Assembly (NCBI GenBank): GCA_964466595.1
Contig: CAYXNR010000041.1
Coordinates: 1 to 21,465, forward strand
DNA: 21,465 nucleotides
From: JABDGC01 sp964466595
GTDB lineage: Bacteria > Pseudomonadota > Gammaproteobacteria > DSM-16500
Direction of reading: 5' to 3'
Shown: positions 1 through 6,980 of the stretch, piece after piece
Numbering within the stretch: position 1 is the stretch's first letter
Layout: each line of letters begins with the position of its first letter
Made by a program: the position numbers and the translations under genes
The notes under the pieces: model-generated
Seen by the model: the letters and a program-made list of their open reading frames with translations, nothing else
Told to the model about the DNA's origin: nothing
Database searches by the model: none

Positions 1-411
<411 letters not shown>

Positions 412-513
412 AAAGTTTCGCCCCAAGCCAAGCGATTCGAGTTACTATCTCACCTTAGACAGAGCAGTAGCTTTGGCTTGTAGCTACCCGTGGTTGCCTA
501 TATAAAGTTGTTA

Positions 514-560
514 CTTAGATGGTCCCTTCCCCCGCAGGGGGAAGGAAAGGAAGGGGGGAT
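514..560 (+). repeat. Left arm of a 47-bp inverted repeat, itself a REP-like hairpin
   Basis: Bases 514-560 are the reverse complement of 904-950 at 46 of 47 positions. The arm contains its own perfect hairpin: ccttccccc (525-533), loop gca, gggggaagg (537-545). Its G-rich inner edge (about 551-558) sits eight or nine bases upstream of the ATG at 568 and can act as the ribosome binding site of the boxed gene. Confidence 0.9.
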
Positions 561-567
561 AAAATTA

Positions 568-936
568 ATGCAAATTAACTTAGTTCCACGAGCACGCCGC
601 CTCAGAAAACAACTTACAGCTGCTGAAAGAAAACTATGGAGTGAGCTACGCCGCCACCAATTTGAAGGATTGCGATTTCGCAGACAAGTACCAATTGGAG
701 CGTATATTATTGACTTTGCCTGCTTTGATCCAAAGCTGGTTATTGAGGTTGATGGCTCACAACATATGCAAGCAATTGCTTATGATAATGAGCGGACAAA
801 ATATTTAAAGTCTCTTGGATATACAGTGCTTCGTTTCTGGAATAATGAAGTATTAAATGAGATTGAGAAGGTAAAAGAAGCTATTTGGAACACTTGTTTT
901 AAGATCCCCCCTTCCTTTCCTTCCCCCTGCGGGTGA
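568..936 (+). CDS. DUF559 (Vsr-like) endonuclease-domain protein
   Basis: This 122-residue protein matches the DUF559 family, small relatives of the very-short-patch-repair endonuclease fold. Family landmarks are visible: the helical start RARRLRKQLTAAERKLWSEL (8-27), RFRRQVPIG (36-44), the putative active-site stretch IIDF (D49) followed by KLVIEVDGSQH (E60, D62, H66), D73, and LRFWNNEVL (88-96). I chose the ATG at 568 because family members begin just before the RARRLR motif and a G-rich ribosome site lies upstream. An in-frame GTG at 490 would read through the inverted repeat and is unlikely. The last ten residues (from I113) and the TGA stop lie inside the right inverted repeat, so the repeats supply both the ribosome site and the stop. 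The biological role of the family is not established; a nuclease function is inferred from fold similarity. Confidence 0.85.
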   Translation: MQINLVPRARRLRKQLTAAERKLWSELRRHQFEGLRFRRQVPIGAYIIDFACFDPKLVIEVDGSQHMQAIAYDNERTKYLKSLGYTVLRFWNNEVLNEIEKVKEAIWNTCFKIPPSFPSPCG

Positions 937-950
937 AGGGACCATCTAAG
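904..950 (-). repeat. Right arm of the 47-bp inverted repeat
   Basis: This is the mirror copy of 514-560, with one difference: T934. It folds into the same 9-bp hairpin (919-927 with 931-939) with one C-T mismatch. T934 is the first base of the TGA stop of the enclosed DUF559 gene; the left-arm version would give GGA and read on to TAA at 958-960. Confidence 0.9.
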
Positions 951-995
951 CAGCTATTAAAGTTAGTTTACTTCCATAAAAAATAAATTAGCACT

Positions 996-1019
996 TTGAC
1001 AGGCTATATGAATTGTCAA
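996..1019. repeat. Short inverted repeat in the intergenic gap
   Basis: TTGACA (996-1001) and TGTCAA (1014-1019) flank a 12-base AT-rich centre. It lies between the DUF559 cassette and the 3' end of the convergent zinc-finger gene. It resembles two facing -35 boxes, but neither strand has a -10 element at proper spacing. It could be an operator or chance. Confidence 0.3.
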
Positions 1020-1028
1020 CAGCCCCTA

Positions 1029-2075
1029 TTATCTTCCCCTAGCCAATTGAGGGGAATGGCCATCATTATTTGATGAGCTAAGGCAGTACTGTCTTAAAAC
1101 TAATCCACAATATAATACCGCTAAAAGTACAGCTACTGCTGCACAGCCGGCTAACATTCCTACCATCCAACCAGGCATGGTCATTCCAGCTGCAATGACA
1201 GCACCTTGAGAAAGATAACTATTTCCTAAAAAACCACCTATTGTAGCGCCGCCTGCAAAAAAGAGAGAATACTTTGGTAAGCAGATTGTGGGTTCTCTTT
1301 CTATTATTGATGCTTGTGGTCTTTGTGGTATTTGAAGCTCTTCGAATAGTGAAACAGGTCTATAGTTTAATGCACCCCCTTCTTGAATTGTTGAATTACC
1401 TCTACACATCTCGCAACAAAGTGCATTAGAAGTATTTTCGTAAGTACATTGCCCGCAGGACCAACTGTGAGAATTTCTTAGTGGCGATTTTGCTACAGCA
1501 GTAGAAATTGCTGAGGATTTTTTCTCACATTGGCAGAGCACACAAGAAGCGCAAACGCTAGGATTTTCGTAATTACACTGAAGGCATATCCATTTCCTAT
1601 TATCCTTTGGGTCTGCCATCGAAGGTTGTTCTGTTAGATCTTCTTTTGATTCTTTTTGTGACTCTAAAGCTTGATATTCCCTTGAAAGTAAACGCTCCCA
1701 AGAAGCAAATAACTCATCGCATGATCCAGGCAAGTTCGGAATGTTACTCGCACGAGTATATTTGCCTACAGATATCAGAGGAGAAGTAAACCAAGCATTA
1801 TTTTCGATATTTAAGTACTTTAAAATTTGGTTTCGAACAATTGGCCGCTCATTTTTTGGCCATTTATATATATATGTTGCCGCGCTTATTTCGCCAAAGC
1901 CTCCTTTTTTTCTTACTTTTCTTAATCGTATGAAATAAAGTGTGTTGGCTGTTAGCCTCTCATCAGAAAATTCTATTCTAAGAGAGCGTTCTAAGAGAAA
2001 TTTATCATCTTTATTTGTATCATCTATATCAATAATATTTATAACATCAATAGGCGTGAGAACCTGTCGTTGCAT
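1029..2075 (-). CDS. Membrane-anchored protein with two RanBP2/NZF zinc fingers, candidate host-directed effector
   Basis: This is a 348-residue protein that I do not recognise as a named family. Residues 1-150 form a soluble region without visible motifs, followed by a polar Glu/Lys-rich linker. Two zinc fingers of the RanBP2/NZF pattern W-x-C-x2-C-x3-N-x6-C-x2-C follow: W162, C164, C167, N171, C178, C181 and W205, C207, C210, N214, C221, C224. Finger 2 has Thr-Tyr right after the second cysteine (T211, Y212) and Met between the last two (M223), the arrangement that binds ubiquitin in eukaryotic NZF domains; finger 1 has Asn-Tyr and Leu and is less likely to bind. Residues about 270-298 and 304-328 are two glycine-rich membrane segments, forming a C-terminal hairpin with a short polar tail. 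The ATG at 2075 is preceded by GAGG eight bases away and a good promoter. RanBP2 fingers are chiefly eukaryotic, which suggests a protein acting in host cells. Secretion is inference. Confidence 0.75.
   Translation of the reverse strand: MQRQVLTPIDVINIIDIDDTNKDDKFLLERSLRIEFSDERLTANTLYFIRLRKVRKKGGFGEISAATYIYKWPKNERPIVRNQILKYLNIENNAWFTSPLISVGKYTRASNIPNLPGSCDELFASWERLLSREYQALESQKESKEDLTEQPSMADPKDNRKWICLQCNYENPSVCASCVLCQCEKKSSAISTAVAKSPLRNSHSWSCGQCTYENTSNALCCEMCRGNSTIQEGGALNYRPVSLFEELQIPQRPQASIIEREPTICLPKYSLFFAGGATIGGFLGNSYLSQGAVIAAGMTMPGWMVGMLAGCAAVAVLLAVLYCGLVLRQYCLSSSNNDGHSPQLARGR
1034..1056 (-). terminator. Possible weak hairpin at the 3' end of the zinc-finger gene
   Basis: TTCCCCT (1034-1040) pairs with AGGGGAA (1050-1056) around a 9-base loop. 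The hairpin lies within the last codons of the minus-strand gene ending at 1029. Read on the minus strand it is not followed by a clear T-run, so termination is only a guess. Confidence 0.25.
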
Positions 2076-2133
2076 GCCACCTACCTCGATTTTAATTTAT
2101 CTCTTTTGTTTGATTGTTTAATATTTAATCATT

Positions 2134-2162
2134 ATTATAAGATAATAAAAAAATAATATCAA
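2134..2162 (-). promoter_or_regulatory. Sigma-70 promoter of the zinc-finger gene
   Basis: On the minus strand TTGATA (2162-2157) and a perfect TATAAT (2139-2134) are separated by 17 bases. Transcription should start near 2127, leaving a leader of about 50 bases before the ATG at 2075. The leader carries GAGGTAGG (2087-2080) as ribosome site. Confidence 0.7.
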
Positions 2163-2190
2163 TTGTTCAAGCTTGGTAACTCCCCTTATG

Positions 2191-2257
2191 TGCCTGGATC
2201 CCGCTTTTGCGGGGACGACGTCCTTTTTCACGCTTTCGCGGGGGACGACGGCGCGGG
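2191..2257. repeat. Two degenerate REP-like palindromes
   Basis: The first copy reads tgcctggatcccgcttttg and continues into gcggggacgacg; its stem is CCCGC (2200-2204), loop TTTT, GCGGG (2209-2213). The second, around 2228-2250, keeps cgctttcgcgggggacgacg. The pattern of a cctggatcccgc stretch followed by a gcggggacgacg stretch resembles dispersed extragenic repeats seen in many proteobacterial genomes. Confidence 0.6.
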
Positions 2258-2321
2258 GTTGATAATTAACCTAGTCTTTTTGCCGAATTACTTACCCGGT
2301 CATACAAAATTACTTTAACCC

Positions 2322-2349
2322 TTGACCCCTTTAGCTATTTCGCTACAAT
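2322..2349 (+). promoter_or_regulatory. Sigma-70 promoter of tpiA
   Basis: TTGACC (2322-2327) and TACAAT (2344-2349) are separated by 16 bases. The start would lie near 2356, about 33 bases upstream of the tpiA ATG. This may drive tpiA-secG and perhaps the tRNA and nuo genes beyond. Confidence 0.6.
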
Positions 2350-2388
2350 TCGAGCATGTCATAAACCCAATATAAACAAGGATTTTTC

Positions 2389-3168
2389 ATGCGTAAGCCC
2401 CTAGTCGCAGGAAATTGGAAAATGAATGGCCTCACTTCAAGCGTACGCACGCTTGTCGAAGCGCTGAAGCAAGAGCAGCAGCGTTATTCTGCAGTGGATA
2501 TAGTTGTCTTCCCGGCAGCGGTTCATCTGAGTTTGGTGCAGGAACTCCTGAAGGATACAACGCTTTCCTTTGGAGCACAAAATCTCTATGTCGGTGAAAA
2601 TGGCGCTTTTACCGGAGAAATCTCTGGACTCATGCTAAGTGATTTGGGTTGTCGCTATGTCTTGGTGGGTCATTCCGAACGCCGTCTACTCTTTGGTGAA
2701 GATTCCGCTTTGATTGCTGCTAAATTTCAGGCAGCCTTACAGGCCCGTTTGCAGCCAGTTCTCTGTGTGGGTGAAACCTTAAAACAACGTGAACGAGGCG
2801 AAACTGAAAAGGTGATTGCGGAGCAATTATTAACTGTAGTAGAAAAAGCTGGTATTTCTGCTTTTCGGCAGGCCCTTATCGCCTATGAACCCGTCTGGGC
2901 AATTGGAACAGGCCTCAGTGCAACCCCGCAAGAAGCACAAGCCGTTCATCTCTTTCTTAGGCAACTTTTGGCAGAACAAGAGGTTGATATTGCTCAAACA
3001 ATCCGTATACTTTACGGCGGCAGCTTAAAAGCGGATAATGCCTCGGAGCTCTTTGCCATGCCTGATATCGATGGTGGCTTGGTGGGGGGGGCTTCTTTAG
3101 AAGCAAAGAGCTTTTTAGCAATTTGTGACGAAGCGATTAGAGCAAAACTGAGTCAAAGAGTGGCTTGA
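2389..3168 (+). CDS. tpiA: Triosephosphate isomerase
   Basis: This cytoplasmic glycolytic enzyme interconverts dihydroxyacetone phosphate and glyceraldehyde 3-phosphate. The 259 residues are a normal length for the family. All catalytic elements are present: K11 in GNWKMNG, H95 in VGHSERR, E167 in AYEPVWAIGTG (with the mobile loop 6 at 170-175), the phosphate-binding YGGS (209-212) and LVGGASL (231-237). The ATG at 2389 follows an AAGGA ribosome site and gives the expected N-terminus MRKPLVAGNWK. It is the first gene of the tpiA-secG-tRNA-Leu-nuo cluster, an order I recall from Legionella and Coxiella. Confidence 0.98.
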   Translation: MRKPLVAGNWKMNGLTSSVRTLVEALKQEQQRYSAVDIVVFPAAVHLSLVQELLKDTTLSFGAQNLYVGENGAFTGEISGLMLSDLGCRYVLVGHSERRLLFGEDSALIAAKFQAALQARLQPVLCVGETLKQRERGETEKVIAEQLLTVVEKAGISAFRQALIAYEPVWAIGTGLSATPQEAQAVHLFLRQLLAEQEVDIAQTIRILYGGSLKADNASELFAMPDIDGGLVGGASLEAKSFLAICDEAIRAKLSQRVA

Positions 3169-3191
3169 GCTTAAAAAAGATAAAAATGCTC

Positions 3192-3219
3192 GGCGTTCAC
3201 AGATTTAAGCATGAACGCC
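3192..3219 (+). other. Hairpin between tpiA and secG
   Basis: GGCGTTCA (3192-3199) and TGAACGCC (3212-3219) form a perfect 8-bp stem with a 12-base loop. It ends 18 bases before the chosen secG start. There is no T-run, so it is not a classical terminator; an RNA processing or stability element is possible. Confidence 0.5.
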
Positions 3220-3237
3220 TACAAAAGAGGTTTAAAA

Positions 3238-3531
3238 ATGTACCAACTTATATTGCTCGTCCATATTTTGGTTGCTGTTTGCATCATTGCGATGGTTATA
3301 GTGCAGCAAGGTAAGGGCGCGACCATGGGTGCCGCCTTTGGTGCTGGTGCCTCACAAACAATCTTTGGTAGTCGGGGCTCAGGTTCTTTCTTACTGAAGC
3401 TGACTATTGGTTTTGTGTTTATATTTTTTTCAACCAGTATAGCCTTGAATTATCTCTCAACTGAACAATACAAACAGACCAAGCAAATACCGGCAAAAGA
3501 GCTACCTTTACCGACTATTCCGAATAGGTAA
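3238..3531 (+). CDS. secG: Protein translocase subunit SecG
   Basis: SecG is a small inner-membrane partner of SecYE that assists SecA-driven protein export. This 97-residue form has two membrane segments (about 3-21 and 53-71) and, between them, the family signature QQGKGA, GAAFGAG and TIFGSRG (23-46). The C-terminal tail is Lys/Pro-rich and short. I chose the ATG at 3238 because AGAGG lies seven bases upstream and the protein then starts MYQLILLVHILVA, as SecG normally does. An in-frame ATG at 3211 falls in the hairpin and would add nine charged residues. The gene lies 69 bases after tpiA and 23 bases before the tRNA gene. Confidence 0.95.
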   Translation: MYQLILLVHILVAVCIIAMVIVQQGKGATMGAAFGAGASQTIFGSRGSGSFLLKLTIGFVFIFFSTSIALNYLSTEQYKQTKQIPAKELPLPTIPNR

Positions 3532-3554
3532 TCAGTGAGTAGCGAGAAAAGTAA

Positions 3555-3639
3555 GCCGATATGGTGGAATTGGTAGACACGCTATCTTGAGGTGGTAGTG
3601 GGGAAACCCGTGACGGTTCGAGTCCGTCTATCGGCACCA
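3555..3639 (+). tRNA. tRNA-Leu (anticodon GAG)
   Basis: This 85-base class II tRNA has a perfect acceptor stem (GCCGATA with TATCGGC), discriminator A and an encoded CCA (3637-3639). The D-arm contains AATTGGTAGAC. The anticodon stem CTATC/GGTAG encloses loop TTGAGGT, giving anticodon GAG, which reads CUC and CUU leucine codons. A long variable arm follows, then the T-loop GGTTCGAGTCC. It sits 23 bases after secG and 56 bases before nuoA, so it is probably processed from a longer transcript. A weak promoter candidate inside secG is TTGAAT (3445) with an 18-base spacer and TACAAA (3469). Confidence 0.97.
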
Positions 3640-3695
3640 AAATGTGAATCATAGCTGACAAAATGTATGGCCTTGCCACACAAAAGGAAGAAGAC

Positions 3696-4052
3696 ATGTT
3701 GCAAAATTATTTGCCTGTTTTAATCTTTATGCTAATTGGCGTAGTTGGCGGTTTAATCGCGCCACTTCTCGGCTATATTTTAGGTCCTCGAAAACCGAAT
3801 CCAGAAAAGCTTTCTCCCTACGAATGTGGATTTCCTCCCTTCGATGATGCGAGACTACCTTTTGATGTCCGCTTTTATCTCGTCGCTATTCTCTTTATTA
3901 TTTTTGATTTAGAAACCGCTTTTTTAGTACCCTGGGCAGTCGTCTTTCGTCAGCTCAGCTGGTTTGGTCTGGGGGTGATGGGTATTTTCCTCGGTCTTTT
4001 AACCGTGGGTTTTATTTATGAGTGGAAGAAAGGGGGCCTAGAATGGGAATAA
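3696..4052 (+). CDS. nuoA: NADH-quinone oxidoreductase subunit A
   Basis: NuoA is a small membrane subunit of complex I at the junction of the membrane arm and the quinone site. The 118 residues show three membrane segments (about 8-28, 59-82 and 88-109). The conserved loop PYECGFPPFDDAR (41-53) and the acidic pair D71 and E73 in IIFDLETAF are present. I chose the ATG at 3696, preceded by AAGGAAG, over the in-frame ATG at 3663, because the protein then begins MLQNYLPVLIF as its relatives do. It opens the fourteen-gene nuo operon and overlaps nuoB by 10 bases. Confidence 0.96.
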   Translation: MLQNYLPVLIFMLIGVVGGLIAPLLGYILGPRKPNPEKLSPYECGFPPFDDARLPFDVRFYLVAILFIIFDLETAFLVPWAVVFRQLSWFGLGVMGIFLGLLTVGFIYEWKKGGLEWE

Positions 4053-4531
4053 GTGATTTATTGAAGCCTGGCTATTATCTTGCTTCACTAGATAGTTTGG
4101 TTAATTGGGCGCGTGCTGGTTCACTTTGGCCCATGACCTTTGGCCTTGCCTGCTGTGCCGTAGAAATGATGCATGCTGCTGCTTCGCGCTACGATCTCGA
4201 TCGCTTTGGTCTCGTTTTTCGTCCCAGCCCCCGTCAATCCGATGTCATGATTGTCGCCGGCACCCTCTGCAATAAAATGGCTCCTGCTTTAAGAAAGGTC
4301 TACGATCAAATGCCCGATCCCAAATGGGTTATTTCCATGGGCTCCTGTGCCAATGGCGGCGGCTACTATAGCTACTCCTATTCTGTTGTGCGTGGCTGTG
4401 ATCGTATTGTGCCCGTCGATATTTATGTGCCTGGCTGCCCACCCACTGCAGAAGCACTCGTTTATGGCGTTATTCAGCTACAAAATAAAATTCGCCGTGG
4501 TGAAACACGCTCAAGAATTATCGAACGCTGA
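4043..4531 (+). CDS. nuoB: NADH-quinone oxidoreductase subunit B
   Basis: NuoB carries the terminal Fe-S cluster N2, which passes electrons to quinone in complex I. In this 162-residue protein the four N2 ligands are C37 and C38 (adjacent, in FGLACCAVEMM), C102 (SMGSCANGGG) and C132 (VPGCPPTAEAL). The ATG at 4043, inside the end of nuoA, has the ribosome site AAGGGGG; an upstream in-frame GTG at 4022 would extend the N-terminus without family support. The 10-base overlap with nuoA implies translational coupling, and nuoC follows after seven bases. Confidence 0.97.
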   Translation: MGISDLLKPGYYLASLDSLVNWARAGSLWPMTFGLACCAVEMMHAAASRYDLDRFGLVFRPSPRQSDVMIVAGTLCNKMAPALRKVYDQMPDPKWVISMGSCANGGGYYSYSYSVVRGCDRIVPVDIYVPGCPPTAEALVYGVIQLQNKIRRGETRSRIIER

Positions 4532-4538
4532 GGAAACG

Positions 4539-5219
4539 ATGGCCGATCTTCTTTATTTGCAAGAACAAACCACCAAGAATTTTTCTTCCTGGATTCAACA
4601 TTCTTTCATTGCCAATGGCGAACTAACGCTTGAGGTAGATCGTCATTATCTTCGCGATATTTGTTTTATGTTACGCGATAAACCAAAATACGCCTTTCAA
4701 ATTCTGCTTGATGTCTGTGGAGTCGATTATCTCCACTATGGTCGTTCCGAATGGCAAACCAATTCCACCACTGAAACTGGTTTTGGAAGAGGCGTCAAGA
4801 CAGAATTCAATGAACGAGCAGAAAAATGGACCAAACCACGCTTTGCCGTGGTCTATCACTTACTCTCCTTGGAAAATAATCATCGTCTTCGTTTACGGGC
4901 TTTTGTCGATGAAGAACAGCCCTCGCTCGATTCAGTTGTGGAAATTTGGCCTGCAGCTAATTGGTTTGAAAGAGAAGCCTTTGACTTATTTGGCATTGTT
5001 TTTAAAGGACATCCTGATTTACGCCGCTTATTAACAGACTATGGCTTCATTGGTCATCCCTTCCGCAAAGATTTTCCCTTGATTGGCAATATCGAAGTCC
5101 GTTACGACGCCAAGTCGAAACGCGTTGTTTATGAGCCAGTCAGCATCGAGCCGCGTATTCTCGAGCCCAAGGTCATTCGTCATGACAATCGTTATAAGGG
5201 AGAAAGCGGTGAGCGATAA
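4539..5219 (+). CDS. nuoC: NADH-quinone oxidoreductase subunit C
   Basis: NuoC is the 30-kDa subunit of the peripheral arm of complex I and packs against NuoD. The 226-residue protein has the family signature at 144-182: EREAFDLFGIVFKGHPDLRR, then LLTDYGF and GHPFRKDFPL. A polar insertion at about 70-97, before RFAVVYHLLS, is a loop of variable length. The ATG at 4539 follows TGAGGA; the frame is open far upstream inside nuoB (to 4347), but that part is only the shadow of nuoB. nuoC and nuoD are separate here, unlike the fused nuoCD of enteric bacteria, and overlap by 11 bases. Confidence 0.96.
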   Translation: MADLLYLQEQTTKNFSSWIQHSFIANGELTLEVDRHYLRDICFMLRDKPKYAFQILLDVCGVDYLHYGRSEWQTNSTTETGFGRGVKTEFNERAEKWTKPRFAVVYHLLSLENNHRLRLRAFVDEEQPSLDSVVEIWPAANWFEREAFDLFGIVFKGHPDLRRLLTDYGFIGHPFRKDFPLIGNIEVRYDAKSKRVVYEPVSIEPRILEPKVIRHDNRYKGESGER

Positions 5220-6474
5220 ACTGCCCGAAATTCGTAATTATGTTTTTAATTTTGGCCCACAGCATCCAGCGGCCCATGGTGTTTTGCGCTTAATTTTGGA
5301 AGTGGATGGTGAGACAGTTATAAAAGCTGATCCGCATGTCGGCTTATTACATCGTGCGACTGAAAAATTAGCCGAGAGCAAACCCTATAATCATACAATT
5401 GGCTATATGGATCGGCTCGATTATGTCTCGATGATGTGTAATGAACATGGCTATGTGCTTGCTATGGAAAAGCTCTTAGGTGTCACAGTACCGATTCGGG
5501 CACGCTATATCCGTTCCATGTTCGATGAAATCACCCGCATCTTAAATCATTTGCTCTGGCTAGCCGGGCATGCGCTTGATATTGGTGCGATGAGTGTCTT
5601 TTTATACACCTTCCGTGAACGAGAAGATTTGCTCGACTGCTACGAAGCCGTCTCTGGTTCGCGCATGCATGCAACCTATTATCGTCCCGGCGGTGTCTAT
5701 CGAGATCTGCCGGATAAAATGCCGCAGTACAAACCCTCGCCCTGGCACAATAAAAAAGAGGTGGAACGTTGGAATACAAACCGCGAAGGTTCGCTGCTCG
5801 ATTTTATTTGGGATTTCACCGAGCGTTTTCCAAAACATATCGATGAATATGAAACCCTTTTGACAGACAATCGCATTTGGAAACAGCGTACGGTTGGTAT
5901 AGGCGTACTGTCACCAGAAAGAGCGCTGGCTTTAGGCTGTACCGGTCCTATTTTGCGTGGTTCCGGCCTTGCCTGGGATTTACGCAAGAAACAACCCTAT
6001 GCAGCTTATGACGAATTAGATTTCGATGTACCAGTTGGTAAAACCGGGGATTGCTACGATCGCTATCTTGTTCGCATGGAAGAATTACGTCAATCCAACC
6101 ATTTAATTCGTCAATGTGTGGAATGGCTCAGAAAAAATCCGGGCCCGGTGATGATCGATGATAATAAAATTGTTCCTCCGCCGCGAAAAGAGATGAAAGT
6201 GAGCATGGAAGCCTTGATCCATCATTTTAAATTAATGAGCGAAGGGCTATGTTTACCAGAAGGGGAGGCTTATGCCGCAGTGGAGCATCCCAAAGGCGAG
6301 TTTGGTGTGTATCTTATTTCTGATGGAGCCAACAAACCCTATCGTCTGAAAGTGCGTGCCGCCGGTTTTCCACATTTGGCTGCCTTAGACGAAATGATCC
6401 GTGGACACATGATTGCTGATGTGGTCGCGGTCTTATCCAGTTTAGATATTGTCTTTGGGGAGATTGATCGCTAA
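5209..6474 (+). CDS. nuoD: NADH-quinone oxidoreductase subunit D
   Basis: NuoD is the 49-kDa subunit that forms the quinone pocket with NuoB; it is related to the large subunit of NiFe hydrogenases but lacks the metal site. The conserved start IRNYVFNFGPQHPAAHG (8-24) and the run VGLLHRATEKL are clear, and the C-terminus VLSSLDIVFGEIDR is typical. I chose GTG at 5209, six bases after AAGGGAG, which gives 421 residues, close to the usual length near 417. The ATG at 5182 would add nine residues and place the start before the ribosome site. It overlaps nuoC by 11 bases and nuoE by one base (TAATG). Confidence 0.95.
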   Translation: MSDKLPEIRNYVFNFGPQHPAAHGVLRLILEVDGETVIKADPHVGLLHRATEKLAESKPYNHTIGYMDRLDYVSMMCNEHGYVLAMEKLLGVTVPIRARYIRSMFDEITRILNHLLWLAGHALDIGAMSVFLYTFREREDLLDCYEAVSGSRMHATYYRPGGVYRDLPDKMPQYKPSPWHNKKEVERWNTNREGSLLDFIWDFTERFPKHIDEYETLLTDNRIWKQRTVGIGVLSPERALALGCTGPILRGSGLAWDLRKKQPYAAYDELDFDVPVGKTGDCYDRYLVRMEELRQSNHLIRQCVEWLRKNPGPVMIDDNKIVPPPRKEMKVSMEALIHHFKLMSEGLCLPEGEAYAAVEHPKGEFGVYLISDGANKPYRLKVRAAGFPHLAALDEMIRGHMIADVVAVLSSLDIVFGEIDR

Positions 6475-6980
6475 TGACAGAAAACCATCCTCAACAATTA
6501 TCGCCGGCACTCTGTGCAAAAATAGAAGAATGGAATAAGCGTTATCCGCCGGATAAAAAAGCTTCCGGTGTATTGCAAGCCCTACATTATGCTCAAGAAG
6601 AGAATGGCGGCTTTTTAACGCAAGGCTATTTAGATGCCGTCGCCGATTATTTAGAGATGCCGCGTAGTACCGTCTATGAGGTTGCTACTTTTTATACGCT
6701 TTATCATTTAAAGCCGATGGGTCGGCAAGTGATTTCGGTATGCACTAATATTTCTTGTATGCTTCGGGGTGCAGAAGACTTGCTCGAGCATTTAAAAAAG
6801 CGTTTAGGTATCGATCTCAATGAAACCACTGCAGATGGTCAATTCACTCTCTGTGAAGCAGAATGTTTAGGTGCCTGCGTGGGTGCGCCGATGTTTCAGA
6901 TCGGAAAAAAATACTATGAAGATTTAACGCCAGAAAAAGCAGACCACATTTTGGAAGGATTGAAGACCAATCATGGCTAA
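6474..6980 (+). CDS. nuoE: NADH-quinone oxidoreductase subunit E
   Basis: NuoE is the 24-kDa thioredoxin-like subunit of the NADH dehydrogenase module and binds the [2Fe-2S] cluster N1a. In the 168-residue protein the four ligands are C90 and C95 (SVCTNISCMLRG) and C131 and C135 (AECLGACVGAP), spaced as in other NuoE proteins. The N-terminal helical part (about 10-80) has the usual ALHYAQEENGG and EVATFYTLYH motifs. Its ATG overlaps the nuoD stop by one base, and its end overlaps nuoF by eight bases, so the three genes are probably translationally coupled. Confidence 0.97.
   Translation: MTENHPQQLSPALCAKIEEWNKRYPPDKKASGVLQALHYAQEENGGFLTQGYLDAVADYLEMPRSTVYEVATFYTLYHLKPMGRQVISVCTNISCMLRGAEDLLEHLKKRLGIDLNETTADGQFTLCEAECLGACVGAPMFQIGKKYYEDLTPEKADHILEGLKTNHG

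Larger units (their letters stand above)
2076..2388. other. Divergent intergenic region between the zinc-finger gene and tpiA
   Basis: This 313-base gap holds no gene that I can support. From left to right it contains the ribosome site and AT-rich promoter of the minus-strand gene (to 2162), a GC-rich stretch with two degenerate REP-like palindromes (about 2191-2257), and the promoter of tpiA (2322-2349) with its leader. Confidence 0.8.

Noticed and set aside
490..567. In-frame GTG extension of the DUF559 protein
   Set aside because: It translates the left inverted repeat into a Pro/Gly/Lys-rich leader that family members lack; the ATG at 568 has its own ribosome site.
996..1019. Facing TTGACA boxes as divergent promoters
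   Set aside because: No -10 sequence is found at 16-18 bases on either strand.
2110..2130. TTTAATATTTAATC stretch resembling a PmrA box of Legionella/Coxiella effector genes
   Set aside because: Only one half-site fits, and it lies downstream of the -10 box of the zinc-finger gene, not overlapping the -35 region where PmrA sites act.
5083..5208. Upstream extension of nuoD from ATG at 5083
   Set aside because: It overlaps most of the end of nuoC, has no family similarity, and a good ribosome site points to GTG 5209.
5531..5987. Several minus- and plus-strand reading frames of 78-96 codons within nuoD
   Set aside because: They are shadows of nuoD with no ribosome site, family motif or plausible composition.
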